64,000 bases of DNA, from positions 43,747 to 107,746 of the forward strand of contig JAGRJY010000053.1 of NCBI GenBank assembly GCA_020442465.1, in the 5' to 3' direction. Each line of letters opens with the position of its first letter. Within the stretch, counting starts at the first letter, position 1. The notes under the pieces are model-generated. The model was not told the DNA's origin. It did not search any database and saw only the letters and a program-made list of their open reading frames with translations. The DNA comes from Lysobacterales bacterium. Its GTDB lineage: Bacteria > Pseudomonadota > Gammaproteobacteria > Xanthomonadales > Xanthomonadaceae. Shown here in pieces: positions 54,271 to 62,995 of this stretch. The position numbers and the translations under genes are program-made.

Positions 54271-54848
54271 GCGCCTTCCATCGCGTCGTAGAGCCAACCC
54301 CGCGCCGCACGCAGTTCCTTGTGGATGGACGCTGCAGACAAACCCATCAGGTCGCAGATGTCCTCGATCGACAGGCCGACGAAGAATCGAAGTTCGACAA
54401 TGCGCGCCTTGCGTGCATCCACCCCGGCGAGACGGTCCAGCGCCAGATCAAGGGCAATCAGATCCTCGGCAGAGGTATCGGCCGGCAGCTCGCTGATGCT
54501 GATGCGCAAGGCGTCCCCGCCACGTTTGGCGGCCTGCTTGCGACGCGCGTGCGAGACCAGGAAATGACGCATGGCGGTCGCGGCGTAGGCGAAGAACTGG
54601 TGACGGTCCGGCCAGGTCTGCGGGTCGCTGGAGAACAGCTGCAGATAGGTCTCATTGACCAGATCGAGCGTCTGCAAAGTGTGTCCGGGCTTCTCGCGAC
54701 GCAGTGCCGCCCGGGCGATCCGACTCAGTTCGGCATGCACCATGCGCACCACGCGATCGCGTGCCGCGACGTCGCCACCGCTGGCCTGGCCAAGCAGTCC
54801 GGTGATCGAATGCGCTGCATCGTGATCCTGCATGTCGACGACCCCCAA
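54267..54848 (-). CDS. ECF-type sigma factor, TIGR02999 family
   Basis: 193 residues (MGVVDMQDHDAAHS; an internal ATG at 54833 would also fit). Region 2 is HAELSRIARAALRREKPGHTLQTLDLVNETYLQLFS and region 4 is RIVELRFFVGLSIEDICDLMGLSAASIHKELRAARGWL. This pattern is that of the TIGR02999 sigma family. No anti-sigma factor follows; the next gene, coupled by ATGA, is a Ser/Thr kinase. In a studied ECF-kinase pair a Thr in the region 2 loop is phosphorylated to allow polymerase binding; here Thr residues in GHTLQTLD are candidates only. Downstream targets may include the YD and RHS genes in the same run. Confidence 0.9.
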   Translation of the reverse strand: MGVVDMQDHDAAHSITGLLGQASGGDVAARDRVVRMVHAELSRIARAALRREKPGHTLQTLDLVNETYLQLFSSDPQTWPDRHQFFAYAATAMRHFLVSHARRKQAAKRGGDALRISISELPADTSAEDLIALDLALDRLAGVDARKARIVELRFFVGLSIEDICDLMGLSAASIHKELRAARGWLYDAMEGA

Positions 54849-55172
54849 GAGTCCTCGTGCGCCAAGAGTCCTTGCCTCGATCTGCCTGCTCCCGATTTGC
54901 CAGGCCCCGCCTCGCCCGGTCCCGATGGGTTCGGTCCCGATGTATCCGCCGCGCGACGTGATGCAAGCCGCTTTCGGACTCGCTCAACCCGGCTCGCTGC
55001 ACTGGGTTGCAGGTGTCCGTGCGCCTCGCGGTGACCGCATGTTCAAGGGTACAACGCGGATGCGCCGGGGACGAATCGACCGCCAGCCGGCCCGGAGTTG
55101 TCGGCGTCGTCCTGGCGCATCCAGCCTGCACGGACACCCCGACACATCGAGCCGTGCCAGGGCACGCGCCAG
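54849..55172. other. gene-free stretch between the TonB-dependent receptor and sigma/kinase operons
   Basis: About 320 bases in which the sigma/kinase/RHS series should have its promoter. There are short imperfect GGTCCCGAT repeats at ~54919-54945 and runs of CCCGA, but no clear -35/-10 pair or terminator. No gene seen. Confidence 0.4.
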
Positions 55173-57647
55173 CTACCAGCGATAGGCGACTTCCAGCTGC
55201 AGCTTCCGGCGATCGCCCAACCAGTACTCTCGTGCCGTGGGTTGGATGCCGGCGACCCGGACGTGTTCGAGATAGCGTCGGTCGAGCAGGTTGGTGGCGC
55301 TGACCGAGACCGACCAGTGCGCGCCGAGGCTTCGATCCACGTACACGTCGAGCACGCTGTAGCCGTCGCGGCGACCCACCTCCGTGTTGGTGGCATCACT
55401 GTAGGCATCCGCGACTTGCCAGAGATTGGCCTGCCAGTGCCAGCCGGCAGGATGCGACCAGGCTGCACCCACGCCACGCGAGTAGCGCGGCGCGCCCGGC
55501 AGCCGGTTGCCCGCCAGATCCACTGTGCCGCCCGCCACGGGAAACGGGAATCGGTCAAACGATGTGTGCAGGAATCCCAGTTCCACCCACAGCGAGAACC
55601 TGTCGTTGGCCTGCCAACGCAGCTCGATCTCGGCGCCGCGCGAGTCGGCGCTACCGGCATTGGCTACCAGAAACGACTGCGCGACGGGCAAATCGACGCG
55701 CACCTGACGGTCATCCCAGCGCACGGCGAAAAGCGTCGCATTCAGCGTCAGGGACGGTCGCTCGAAGTGGATCGACGTGTGCAGATCGAGCGACTCGCTA
55801 CGCTCGGCACGGTACGGCACCAGGCGTCCCGTGCCCGGGTCGGAACGTGCGCCGCCCGGCCGGAGGCCACGACGCCACCACAGCGAAAGCGAGGTGTGGT
55901 CGGTCGGCTGCCAGCCCACGTCCACGGCGGGAGACACATGCGTCTCCCGGCTCGGAATCTGCGCCGAGGAATCGGACAGCGGAAATTCGTCACTGCAGGG
56001 CCGTGTGCCGCCGCTGCCGCTGAGGCTGCAGTCGGAAGGATCGACGAAGGCGCGGAACGCGCGCGCATCCCGTCGCGTGTAGCGTACGCCCCGGGCGCCG
56101 GCGCCCCAGCTCCATGGCGCATGGTTGCCACGCACTTCGAACAACACGGCATCTTCGGTCAATCGTTCGATCGCGCTTTGCTGCAGTACGCGCGACGCCG
56201 AAGGATCGGAGAACTGTACGTTGCCCGAAGGGAAATACTCGTCCAACCGCGTACGGCTGCGCTCGCGCTCCTGCTTGCGGCGACGGCCCTGGCTGAGTTC
56301 CAGACGAGCCAGCCAGTGGTCCGACCACGGCATTTGCGCGCCCATCGCGACCGTGGAGTAGCGCTCCAGGTCCAGCCGCGACAGCGACTCGCTGACCGAT
56401 TGCACCGAGGTGCGCCGATCGCTGAGAGAGGAATCGAAGCCCGCACCGCGGACCCAGAACTGAGCCGGGCCGGCGTCGTAGTCCGCGCGCAGCAGACCGG
56501 AGCGAAACGACAAGGACTCATCGTGTCGAAACGGATCGAAGCTGCGTCCGTCGAGCGGGTCGAAGCCAGGCCGGTCGACACCTGTGGGCGGTACCACAGG
56601 CCGGCGGTGCGGCTCGCCTTCATAGGCTAGGGCGGACCAGCGCAGGCTGAATCCTGGCCACAGATCCGGTTCGTAGATGCCCCGCGCGACGATCTGTGCC
56701 TGGTCGGCGGAAGCGGGGCTGGTCTCGTCCACGCCTTGGATGTTGCGCTCGCGCCGTCCTGCCGAGGCATTCAGCATCCAGCTGTGTCCGGACAAGGCAT
56801 CGCTCGGCGCCCACAGAACGCCCAGACCGAAGCCAGCCGGCGCGAGGCCGCGCAGCCGCCATTCGCCCTGGGCGGGCGGGGCAGGCTCGTCGCTGAATAC
56901 GCGTATGGCGCCGCCCAGGCCGCCCAGCGCATCGAGACTGGTTCTCGGGCCGCGCAGATAGTCGATGGCGGACAGCCGCGCCGGCAATTCTCCCTGCAGG
57001 GCGAAGTCCGCACTCAGCGGCATCCCGTCGACGCTGAGGGTGGCAGTCGTGCTCAGTCCCAGTCCGAGCTCAACACCGCGGATGGCCAGCTGCGGTCCCG
57101 CACCGCTGACATTCGGCGCGCGTCGTCCCAGCAGGCTGATGTCGGCGCGATGGAGCGGCGCGAGCACCGCTCCATCGAGTCGCTGCCCCAGGGTGACCGG
57201 GCTCGGTGCAGCGCCCGGCGGGCCTTCGATCGAGCGCGCATTCGTCGCCGCGGATGACCCCCCGGTGATCGGCTGTCCGTCGATGTTCAGTGGGGACAGC
57301 GAGAGATTCAGCGATTCCGCGCGGAAAATCACGATCTGACCGTGTGCATCGACGCGCCAGCGAAACGGCGTGTCGTGCAGCAGGGCATCGAGCGCGGCGG
57401 CGACCTCGAAGCTGCCTCGCAGCGGCGCGTGCGGCACGGCGCGGAGCGCGTCGGCTTCCACCTCGAAGATCAGGCTGCGCCGGGTGTCCCTGGCCAGCTG
57501 GTCGAGAAGCTGCCACAGGTCGTGACCCGACAAGTCCAGATCCTGCGCGTCAGCCAGGGCCGGTGCCGTCCACAGACCTAGCCATAGCGCCAGCCACAGT
57601 CTCGTCCGACTCCGCATGCGGCGGCCGGCCGGACGCGTCGGCTGCAT
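55173..57647 (-). CDS. TonB-dependent receptor with STN signalling domain (FecA-like)
   Basis: About 824 residues from the ATG at 57647 (an ATG at 57617 is also possible); signal peptide MRSRTRLWLALWLGLWTAPALA. First comes a secretin/TonB N-terminal short domain (QDLDLSGHDLWQLLDQLARDTRRSLIFEVEADALRAVPHAPLRGSFEVAAALDAL-type pattern), which in FecA binds the FecR anti-sigma. Then a plug (GPQLAIRGVELGLGL; RLSAIDYLRGPRTSLDALGGLGGAIRV) and a barrel ending in LQLEVAYRW. It is the last gene after TonB, FecI-type sigma and FecR. Substrate, probably an iron or other siderophore-like complex, is not determinable. Plug lacks the usual 'NVVTK' tail, having IRVFSDEP instead. Confidence 0.9.
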   Translation of the reverse strand: MQPTRPAGRRMRSRTRLWLALWLGLWTAPALADAQDLDLSGHDLWQLLDQLARDTRRSLIFEVEADALRAVPHAPLRGSFEVAAALDALLHDTPFRWRVDAHGQIVIFRAESLNLSLSPLNIDGQPITGGSSAATNARSIEGPPGAAPSPVTLGQRLDGAVLAPLHRADISLLGRRAPNVSGAGPQLAIRGVELGLGLSTTATLSVDGMPLSADFALQGELPARLSAIDYLRGPRTSLDALGGLGGAIRVFSDEPAPPAQGEWRLRGLAPAGFGLGVLWAPSDALSGHSWMLNASAGRRERNIQGVDETSPASADQAQIVARGIYEPDLWPGFSLRWSALAYEGEPHRRPVVPPTGVDRPGFDPLDGRSFDPFRHDESLSFRSGLLRADYDAGPAQFWVRGAGFDSSLSDRRTSVQSVSESLSRLDLERYSTVAMGAQMPWSDHWLARLELSQGRRRKQERERSRTRLDEYFPSGNVQFSDPSASRVLQQSAIERLTEDAVLFEVRGNHAPWSWGAGARGVRYTRRDARAFRAFVDPSDCSLSGSGGTRPCSDEFPLSDSSAQIPSRETHVSPAVDVGWQPTDHTSLSLWWRRGLRPGGARSDPGTGRLVPYRAERSESLDLHTSIHFERPSLTLNATLFAVRWDDRQVRVDLPVAQSFLVANAGSADSRGAEIELRWQANDRFSLWVELGFLHTSFDRFPFPVAGGTVDLAGNRLPGAPRYSRGVGAAWSHPAGWHWQANLWQVADAYSDATNTEVGRRDGYSVLDVYVDRSLGAHWSVSVSATNLLDRRYLEHVRVAGIQPTAREYWLGDRRKLQLEVAYRW

Positions 57648-57727
57648 CGGCTGCGTCGGTGCGCCTTTCGGGGGCAATCGTCCCAACCGCGCATCAGGGC
57701 AGGTATGGTCCAGTTCGACGAGCCGGC

Positions 57728-58684
57728 TCAAGCGCGCACGACCCACCAAGGACCCCACTTCTGCAGGGACAGGCCGTGACGTTGGCAAATACTGCGCAGC
57801 GCGGACTCGGCATCCTTGGCCTGTACCACCGCCGTCACCCGCACACCGGCATCCAGATCAGTCAGCACCAGCACGGGCCGGCTCAGATGGGCGCCCAAGG
57901 CTTCGACGACCTCGGCGAGTCCGGAACGTTCGAAGCGGAGCACGCCATCGCGCCAGCTCGCCACATCGGACGACGACACGCGCTCGCCGGCACATCCGTT
58001 CGCAGCACACACCAACGCCTCGCCAGCCACCAGCTGTTCGGTCGCTCCCGAGTGGGCCACGGCGACCCGGCCCTCCTCGACGGCCACGCGATGCGCACCC
58101 CGTCGCGACACCGAATACCGGGTGCCGAGGGCCGTCGCGCTCACGTCGCCCGACTCGATCACGAAGGGTCGGGCAGGGTCCGACACTACCTGCACGTACA
58201 CCGCGCCACGGAGCAGCTGCAGACGCCGACGATCGTCGCGAAAATCATGGCTCACCGCCGAATCGGCAGCCAGCCAGAGTCGAGTGCCGTCCTCGAGGAC
58301 TTGTTCGCGCACCTCGCCACGGCCGGTGACCCAATCGGACCGCGCATCGTCCCACCAGTGCCCGAGTGGCAACAGCCAGAGCAGGCTCACCGCAAGCAGG
58401 GCCACCATCAGCCGCGTCCACGCCGGCGGACCGTGGCCGGCTGGGCGGGCCGAAGTCACCACCGGCACCGAGTCCGACTCGGCGATTCCAGGCGCTTGCT
58501 CGGCCGCCCAGGCCGCGGCGGCGATATCGGCGTAGGCGAGACGATTCGCCGTGTCCGCCGACATCCATGCATCGAATGCCGACCGCTCCGCAGCATCGCA
58601 GCTGTCGCTGCGCAGCCGTGCGTACCACGCAGCAGCGGCGGCGTGGTCCAGTCGGGGTTCGTGATGATCGCGGACGTGACTCAT
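57728..58684 (-). CDS. FecR-family anti-sigma/signal transducer
   Basis: 318 residues from the ATG at 58684, after GGGGA. The N-terminal DUF4880 part has AAAWYARLRSDSCDAAERSAFDAWMSADTANRLAYADI, with Trp/Arg/Leu positions typical of FecR. One membrane helix follows (LMVALLAVSLLWLLPLG), then the periplasmic FecR domain (GEVREQVLEDGTRLWLAADSAVSHDF; LLRGAVYVQVV; TALGTRYSVSR; VAVEEGRVAV) and a C-terminal STN-like partner region. It senses the receptor's signalling domain and controls the sigma factor upstream (70-base gap). Confidence 0.93.
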   Translation of the reverse strand: MSHVRDHHEPRLDHAAAAAWYARLRSDSCDAAERSAFDAWMSADTANRLAYADIAAAAWAAEQAPGIAESDSVPVVTSARPAGHGPPAWTRLMVALLAVSLLWLLPLGHWWDDARSDWVTGRGEVREQVLEDGTRLWLAADSAVSHDFRDDRRRLQLLRGAVYVQVVSDPARPFVIESGDVSATALGTRYSVSRRGAHRVAVEEGRVAVAHSGATEQLVAGEALVCAANGCAGERVSSSDVASWRDGVLRFERSGLAEVVEALGAHLSRPVLVLTDLDAGVRVTAVVQAKDAESALRSICQRHGLSLQKWGPWWVVRA

Positions 58685-58754
58685 CTCGATATCCCCAGAC
58701 GCGCGAGTGGGCGCCATCCCCCAATCGATGTTTGCACCGGCCTTCTGTTCATGC

Positions 58755-59270
58755 TCATCCGCGTCCCAACCTTGCAGCCAGGTCCTTGAGTGCGCGGGCG
58801 AGATGGTTCTCGACCGTCTTGGCAGCGATGCCCAGACGCTCGCCGATCTCCGTATGCGAGTAGCCCCTCACGCGCGAGAGCAGCAAGACCTCTCGCGATC
58901 GGTTTGGCAGCTGCGCGATGCCTTGCGCCACGCGCGCAAGATCCTCGCGGCTCTGTTCGACCACGTCGGCGCCCGGGCTGTGTCCCTCCTGCGGCAGGTC
59001 GCTGTCGGCGGCGTCGCGAACCATCCGCTTGCGCAGATGGTCCCTGGCGAGGTTGGTCGCCACGTGAAACAGGAACGCGCGCGGATTGTTCAGCGCGTCG
59101 CGTTGCGCGGCGTCCATGCGCAGGATGCGCACCCCGGCATCCTGGGCGAGATCCTCGGCGGCCGCGCGGTCGCCGACCAGGCCATGCAGATAACCCACCA
59201 GTTCGCCGAATGCTTGCTGGTACAGCAGGGAGAAGGGATCCGCCGCGGCGGGTCCGTTGCGTCCGCTCAT
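58755..59270 (-). CDS. FecI-type ECF sigma factor
   Basis: 171 residues. Region 2: LLYQQAFGELVGYLHGLVGDRAAAEDLAQDAGVRILR, with LFHVATNLARDHLRKR; region 4: LPNRSREVLLLSRVRGYSHTEIGERLGIAAKTVENHLARALKDL. This is the iron-starvation (FecI-like) group that is released by signals through FecR and a TonB-dependent receptor, both encoded next on the strand. Its start overlaps the TonB-like gene by ATGA. It probably transcribes the receptor gene. Confidence 0.94.
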   Translation of the reverse strand: MSGRNGPAAADPFSLLYQQAFGELVGYLHGLVGDRAAAEDLAQDAGVRILRMDAAQRDALNNPRAFLFHVATNLARDHLRKRMVRDAADSDLPQEGHSPGADVVEQSREDLARVAQGIAQLPNRSREVLLLSRVRGYSHTEIGERLGIAAKTVENHLARALKDLAARLGRG

Positions 59271-60058
59271 GACGGCACCGGTTCGATGCGATACGAGACC
59301 GGCAGATTCATCTCCAGCCGGTCGATGCCCTCGTCCAGCGGCGGCAGGGGATAGGGCTGCGCTCGCTGCAGCAAGTCGAGCGCCGCGCGATCGAGCAGCT
59401 TGAAGCCGCTGGACCGGACGACTTCAGCGTGCAGGAGCCGGCCGCCTCGATCGAGCACGAAGCGTACGCCGACGTCCCCTTCGAGCCTGGCGCGCAACGC
59501 ACTGCGCGGATAGCTCCGATGTTGCTGCAGCCACTGCAGAATCCGCCACTCCAGAGGCGATGGGCGTGCCAGTGCCGACGCACCGTGTGCACCGTCGAGT
59601 TCGCCGACGCCCGCCCTGGTCGAAGCCTGCACGGGTTCGCCGTTCAACTCGCCTGCAGCAACCACTTCCCGATCGGAATCGGGCGCATCGGGAAGAGCGT
59701 CTGCGATCCATGCATCCGTTGGGTCGGCGATCGCTGCGGGCAGGTTGCTGCGCACGTCGGCGACACTGACTTGCCACGGCGCATGCGCGGTACGCATCGG
59801 CGGCGGATGACGCAACGAGTCGGGCAGGGCAGGCAGATTGTCGTTGCTGCTGGCTGCCTCGTGCGTCGGCATCCTCGGGGAGGGACCGGCCAGATAGGCG
59901 TCGATGGGGGCTTGGAACGGCTCGTCTTGCCAGTCGCTGGCCATCAGATGGAAGAGCACGGCATGAAACGCCATCGAGAAGAGTGCTGCGCCCACCCACG
60001 ATCGAGCCGAGGAGCCAGCCCTGGATGCATGCGCCGGCTTGGAGTCGATCCCGAACAT
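59267..60058 (-). CDS. TonB-family energy transducer
   Basis: 263 residues from the ATG at 60058 (an ATG at 60118 is in frame; no clear ribosome site for either). One helix near the N-terminus (WVGAALFSMAFHAVLFHLMA), a linker poor in the usual Pro-Lys repeats, and a TonB_C domain (RSALRARLEGDVGVRFVLDRGGRLLHAEVVRSSGFKLLDRAALDLLQRAQPYPLPP). It couples the inner-membrane proton gradient to an outer-membrane receptor. No ExbB/ExbD genes are near, so it would need those from elsewhere. Placement ahead of sigma, FecR and receptor, with an ATGA overlap to the sigma, suggests a TonB devoted to this receptor. Confidence 0.9.
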   Translation of the reverse strand: MFGIDSKPAHASRAGSSARSWVGAALFSMAFHAVLFHLMASDWQDEPFQAPIDAYLAGPSPRMPTHEAASSNDNLPALPDSLRHPPPMRTAHAPWQVSVADVRSNLPAAIADPTDAWIADALPDAPDSDREVVAAGELNGEPVQASTRAGVGELDGAHGASALARPSPLEWRILQWLQQHRSYPRSALRARLEGDVGVRFVLDRGGRLLHAEVVRSSGFKLLDRAALDLLQRAQPYPLPPLDEGIDRLEMNLPVSYRIEPVPS

Positions 60059-60225
60059 GGGCGGCAAGCTTAGCCGCAAGCCGAGGCTGCAACCAGCGTT
60101 ATCCGGAAGCTTCGCCATGGCTCGGGTTCATCCGAAAACCCGATTGGGGGATTATCGGTGGTGGTGCGTCTTCCCCTGTGAGCGAGCAGCTTCGGCTGGC
60201 CGCGCATTCACTCTCAGGAGTCAAC

Positions 60226-61368
60226 ATGCAATACCAGCCACATCACCGCGCCGCGTGGCGGCACTGGATACTCGGGCTCGCAACCTGGGCCTTTTCGTCG
60301 GCACTCATCGCGGCACCGCGCGTCGACTTCGGCCACTACGCACCGGGCGCGCCCATGGTCAACCTGGAGGTCGATGGCGAGACCCGGGTCAGCCAGGTGG
60401 GCTACCGCCTCTATGTCGAAGACCTGGGCATCGCTGCGGGCACGCACACGCTGCGGGTTCGCAGCACCAGCGGCAGCGTGTTGACCGAGCGCGAGTTCGT
60501 GCTCGGTCAGTTCGACAAGGTGGTGCTCTTTCTGGCCGGCGACGGTCGACCGGACCTGCCCTATCAGCTGTTGCTGAGCTACGACCACAACCACCTCATC
60601 GAAGACGACACGATGACCCTGCAGTCGTCCACGCTCTCCGTCGTGCGCGGTGACGATGGCACGCTCCAGCCCACGCAGATCGCTACGAGCTGCGCATCGG
60701 GAGCCGTTGGATCAATCAGCGCGCAGTTCGGCGGCGGTACGGAGGGCGCCGTGGTGGATGGCATATCCTACGGTGCGTCCTACGCCGTCGGCACCAGGCT
60801 CCACCCCTGCGACCTGCTGCTTGCGGGGACCTTGGGGTCGAACGACATCCAGCGCTACGAGGCACCCAGCGCCCCCGGACTGCGGCTGCGGCAGGTGATC
60901 AGCGGCAACGGTCGCGATGTGCCGCTGACCGTCGACTACATCGAACAGGGGATCGAGCAAACGGTTTCGGTGATCGACGCCACGCCTGCCATCGACGGGC
61001 TCTGGTACGACCCGACCAACTCCGGCAGCGGGATCCTGATCGCCCATGCGCCGACCGAGGATGAGCCCCATCGGGTCAAGGCGATCATCTACGGTTTCGG
61101 GCACGAAGCGCGGTCCGCGTGGCGGGTGCTGGATGGCGACCAGATTCTGCAGTACGCCGGCGGCGATCCCGAAGGCACGCGCGCCGTCATCGGCGTCGCG
61201 CATGCCCAATCGGAGATTCGCTTTCACTCCTGCGAGCTGGCCAGCCTTCGTCTGCGACTCGGCAACATCACCGAGTTCACGGCGCTACCGGACCTGCGCG
61301 AACCACGCGAGGTGATCGTGCTGCGAAAACTGGTACCGGCCGGCTGCAATCCGCCGGGCGTGGGCTGA
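60226..61368 (+). CDS. secreted protein of unknown function (paralogue A)
   Basis: 380 residues; ATG 60226 is five bases after AGGAG, and a signal peptide follows (ILGLATWAFSSALIAAP). N-terminal half: an Ig-like or DUF4397-like start (MVNLEVDGETRVSQVGYRLYVEDLGIAAGTHTLRV; VVLFLAGDGRPDLPYQLLL). C-terminal half contains GLWYDPTNSGSGILIAHAP, a motif known from many uncharacterised Xanthomonadales proteins (G-x-W-Y-(D/N)-x3-(S)-G-x-G), ended by YGFGHEARSAWRVLDG. Two Cys pairs suggest disulfides. It starts a pair with the next gene, 12 bases away, with a similar plan. No function can be stated. Confidence 0.75.
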   Translation: MQYQPHHRAAWRHWILGLATWAFSSALIAAPRVDFGHYAPGAPMVNLEVDGETRVSQVGYRLYVEDLGIAAGTHTLRVRSTSGSVLTEREFVLGQFDKVVLFLAGDGRPDLPYQLLLSYDHNHLIEDDTMTLQSSTLSVVRGDDGTLQPTQIATSCASGAVGSISAQFGGGTEGAVVDGISYGASYAVGTRLHPCDLLLAGTLGSNDIQRYEAPSAPGLRLRQVISGNGRDVPLTVDYIEQGIEQTVSVIDATPAIDGLWYDPTNSGSGILIAHAPTEDEPHRVKAIIYGFGHEARSAWRVLDGDQILQYAGGDPEGTRAVIGVAHAQSEIRFHSCELASLRLRLGNITEFTALPDLREPREVIVLRKLVPAGCNPPGVG

Positions 61369-61380
61369 AGGAGCGAGCAC

Positions 61381-62493
61381 ATGAACAGCATCCGTTTTGT
61401 CCTCGCAGCACTCGTGCTCGCATTCGCCTCGACGGCGCAGGCCGAAGAACTGCTGATCGGCCATTTTGCCGGCGGCGTCGACTCCATCAACATCGAAATC
61501 AATGGCGTGCAGGTTGCCCAGGGCGTCGAGCATCTTGGCGTGGTCAGCGTCGATCAGGAGCTGGGAGACCTGACCATCTCCGCGCGCTCCGTGTCCAGCG
61601 GTGAGGAAGTCGCCACGCTGGAGGTCGAGTTCAAGTCCCCGCTCATGCCCATGCAGCCGATGCTCATGCTGGTGAACACCGGGCCGCAGGGCGCGCTCCA
61701 GCTGTGGCTGCATCAGGATTCCGCACTCCTTGAGAACGTGCCCCCTGCCGCCAATGCCACGCTCATCAGCATGGTCAACGCATCGGCCGTCGAGTCGACC
61801 GACGACTACACGGTGGGCTTCCAGTTTCAGTACGACCTGCGGTGTGCGGGCCCGAACTCGTCGTCGGGCTCATCGGCCAGCCGTCCGGGATTGCTGCAGC
61901 TCCGGCCCGAAGACTCGCGGACAGCGTCCATCCCAGCCGCCGTCAAGCCGTGCCGCCTGCAGCTGTCGCTGATTGGTGCAGGTGCGTTCGAGGTCGTGGA
62001 TGCCCCGGCAAGACCCGATGAGACGCTGCGGTTTCTCATCGTCGGCGATGGCGAGTACCGCCCATTCCAGCTCGTAACCGTCGCCGGGCGCGAACTCTAT
62101 GCAGCAACCAGCGGGTTCGAGGTCGAGCCCGGCCCGATCCTTCAGTCCAACCAGGTCTGGTTCGACCGCAGCCGACCAGCGCAGGGAGTGGCCCTGTTCG
62201 AGATGCCCGGAGCCGGCTTGATGCACGGCACCTGGCACACCTTCAAGGCGAATGGTGAAGCGGTCTGGTACCTGCTGGACGGCACGGCCAGAAGCTTGCC
62301 CGGCGATCGCGACATCACGATCTTCGCCGTGGACAGGGAGGATGGTTTGAACGTGACCCCCGCCGGCACCGGCAGGCTGACCTACTTCAACTGCAACGAG
62401 GCCGAAGCGCGCTTCGAGCTCAGCGGCGAGCCGGTCATGTTCCTGCGTCTGGAACGCTCCGAGCCGGTTGAGCAATGCTACGCGCTGGAGTAG
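61381..62493 (+). CDS. secreted protein of unknown function (paralogue B)
   Basis: 370 residues with signal peptide (FVLAALVLAFASTAQA). It has the same order as the upstream protein: INIEINGVQVAQGVEHLGVVSVDQELGDLTISARS (N-terminal beta-domain; VNTGPQGALQLWL), and in the C-terminal half QVWFDRSRPAQGVALFEMP, then WHTFKANGEAVWYLLDG, matching GLWYDP...RVLDG of its neighbour. It follows the first gene by 12 bases, so they form one operon that ends in a strong terminator. Identity appears low, so the duplication is old. Function unknown. Confidence 0.75.
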   Translation: MNSIRFVLAALVLAFASTAQAEELLIGHFAGGVDSINIEINGVQVAQGVEHLGVVSVDQELGDLTISARSVSSGEEVATLEVEFKSPLMPMQPMLMLVNTGPQGALQLWLHQDSALLENVPPAANATLISMVNASAVESTDDYTVGFQFQYDLRCAGPNSSSGSSASRPGLLQLRPEDSRTASIPAAVKPCRLQLSLIGAGAFEVVDAPARPDETLRFLIVGDGEYRPFQLVTVAGRELYAATSGFEVEPGPILQSNQVWFDRSRPAQGVALFEMPGAGLMHGTWHTFKANGEAVWYLLDGTARSLPGDRDITIFAVDREDGLNVTPAGTGRLTYFNCNEAEARFELSGEPVMFLRLERSEPVEQCYALE

Positions 62494-62995
62494 CTACGCC
62501 GTAGCCCCTTAGCCCACTGTTTCGTTGCTGCCGCAGACGCAGGCATAGGCGTCGAGGCTTGCACAGTGGCCCCGGGTGGACTGACCGCCCGGGGCCTTTT
62601 TTCTGCTGGCCGCAGAACCTGCCTGGCCCGCGCGCCTGCCGACACGCCGGGGAAGCTGGCAAGCTGCGTTTCACGCGAGGCAGCCGCCTCGGCCCGGCGG
62701 GCACCCGCCATGATGCTTCCGCTTCTGGCGACACACGTTTCCTTCCGCAGCACTGAACCCATCGAGACGCTTCGCGTGACCTGCCGATCTTTCCTCTGCA
62801 AGCATGTCGGAGGGCCGCGGACGCTTCGCGCTGGCACGCCGCATGGGGTAGGGCGCTCACAGGCGGCGTGGGCATGCCACACTCAGCCCGTGGAGAAGAC
62901 CCCCAAGCTTTGCGTGTTGAAGTGTTCCGGGCCCGGGGCGCGGTTCTCGCGGCTCGACGTCTACCTTCCGCGGGATCCTGCCTGACCATTCAACG
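62494..62995. other. gene-free stretch holding a terminator
   Basis: About 500 bases between the paralogue pair and the SpoIIE-type phosphatase. It begins with the terminator listed separately; the remaining 390 bases carry only chance frames. A small regulatory RNA cannot be ruled out, but I see no promoter-plus-terminator pair for one. Confidence 0.5.
62568..62602 (+). terminator. strong intrinsic terminator after the secreted-paralogue pair
   Basis: GGCCCCGGG and CCCGGGGCC pair as a perfect 9-bp stem with an 11-base loop, followed directly by TTTTTT. It lies 75 bases after the second gene's stop. Confidence 0.93.

Noticed and set aside
62566..62985. Plus-strand open frame of ~139 codons before the phosphatase
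   Set aside because: It begins inside the terminator hairpin and lacks family-like composition or a start signal.
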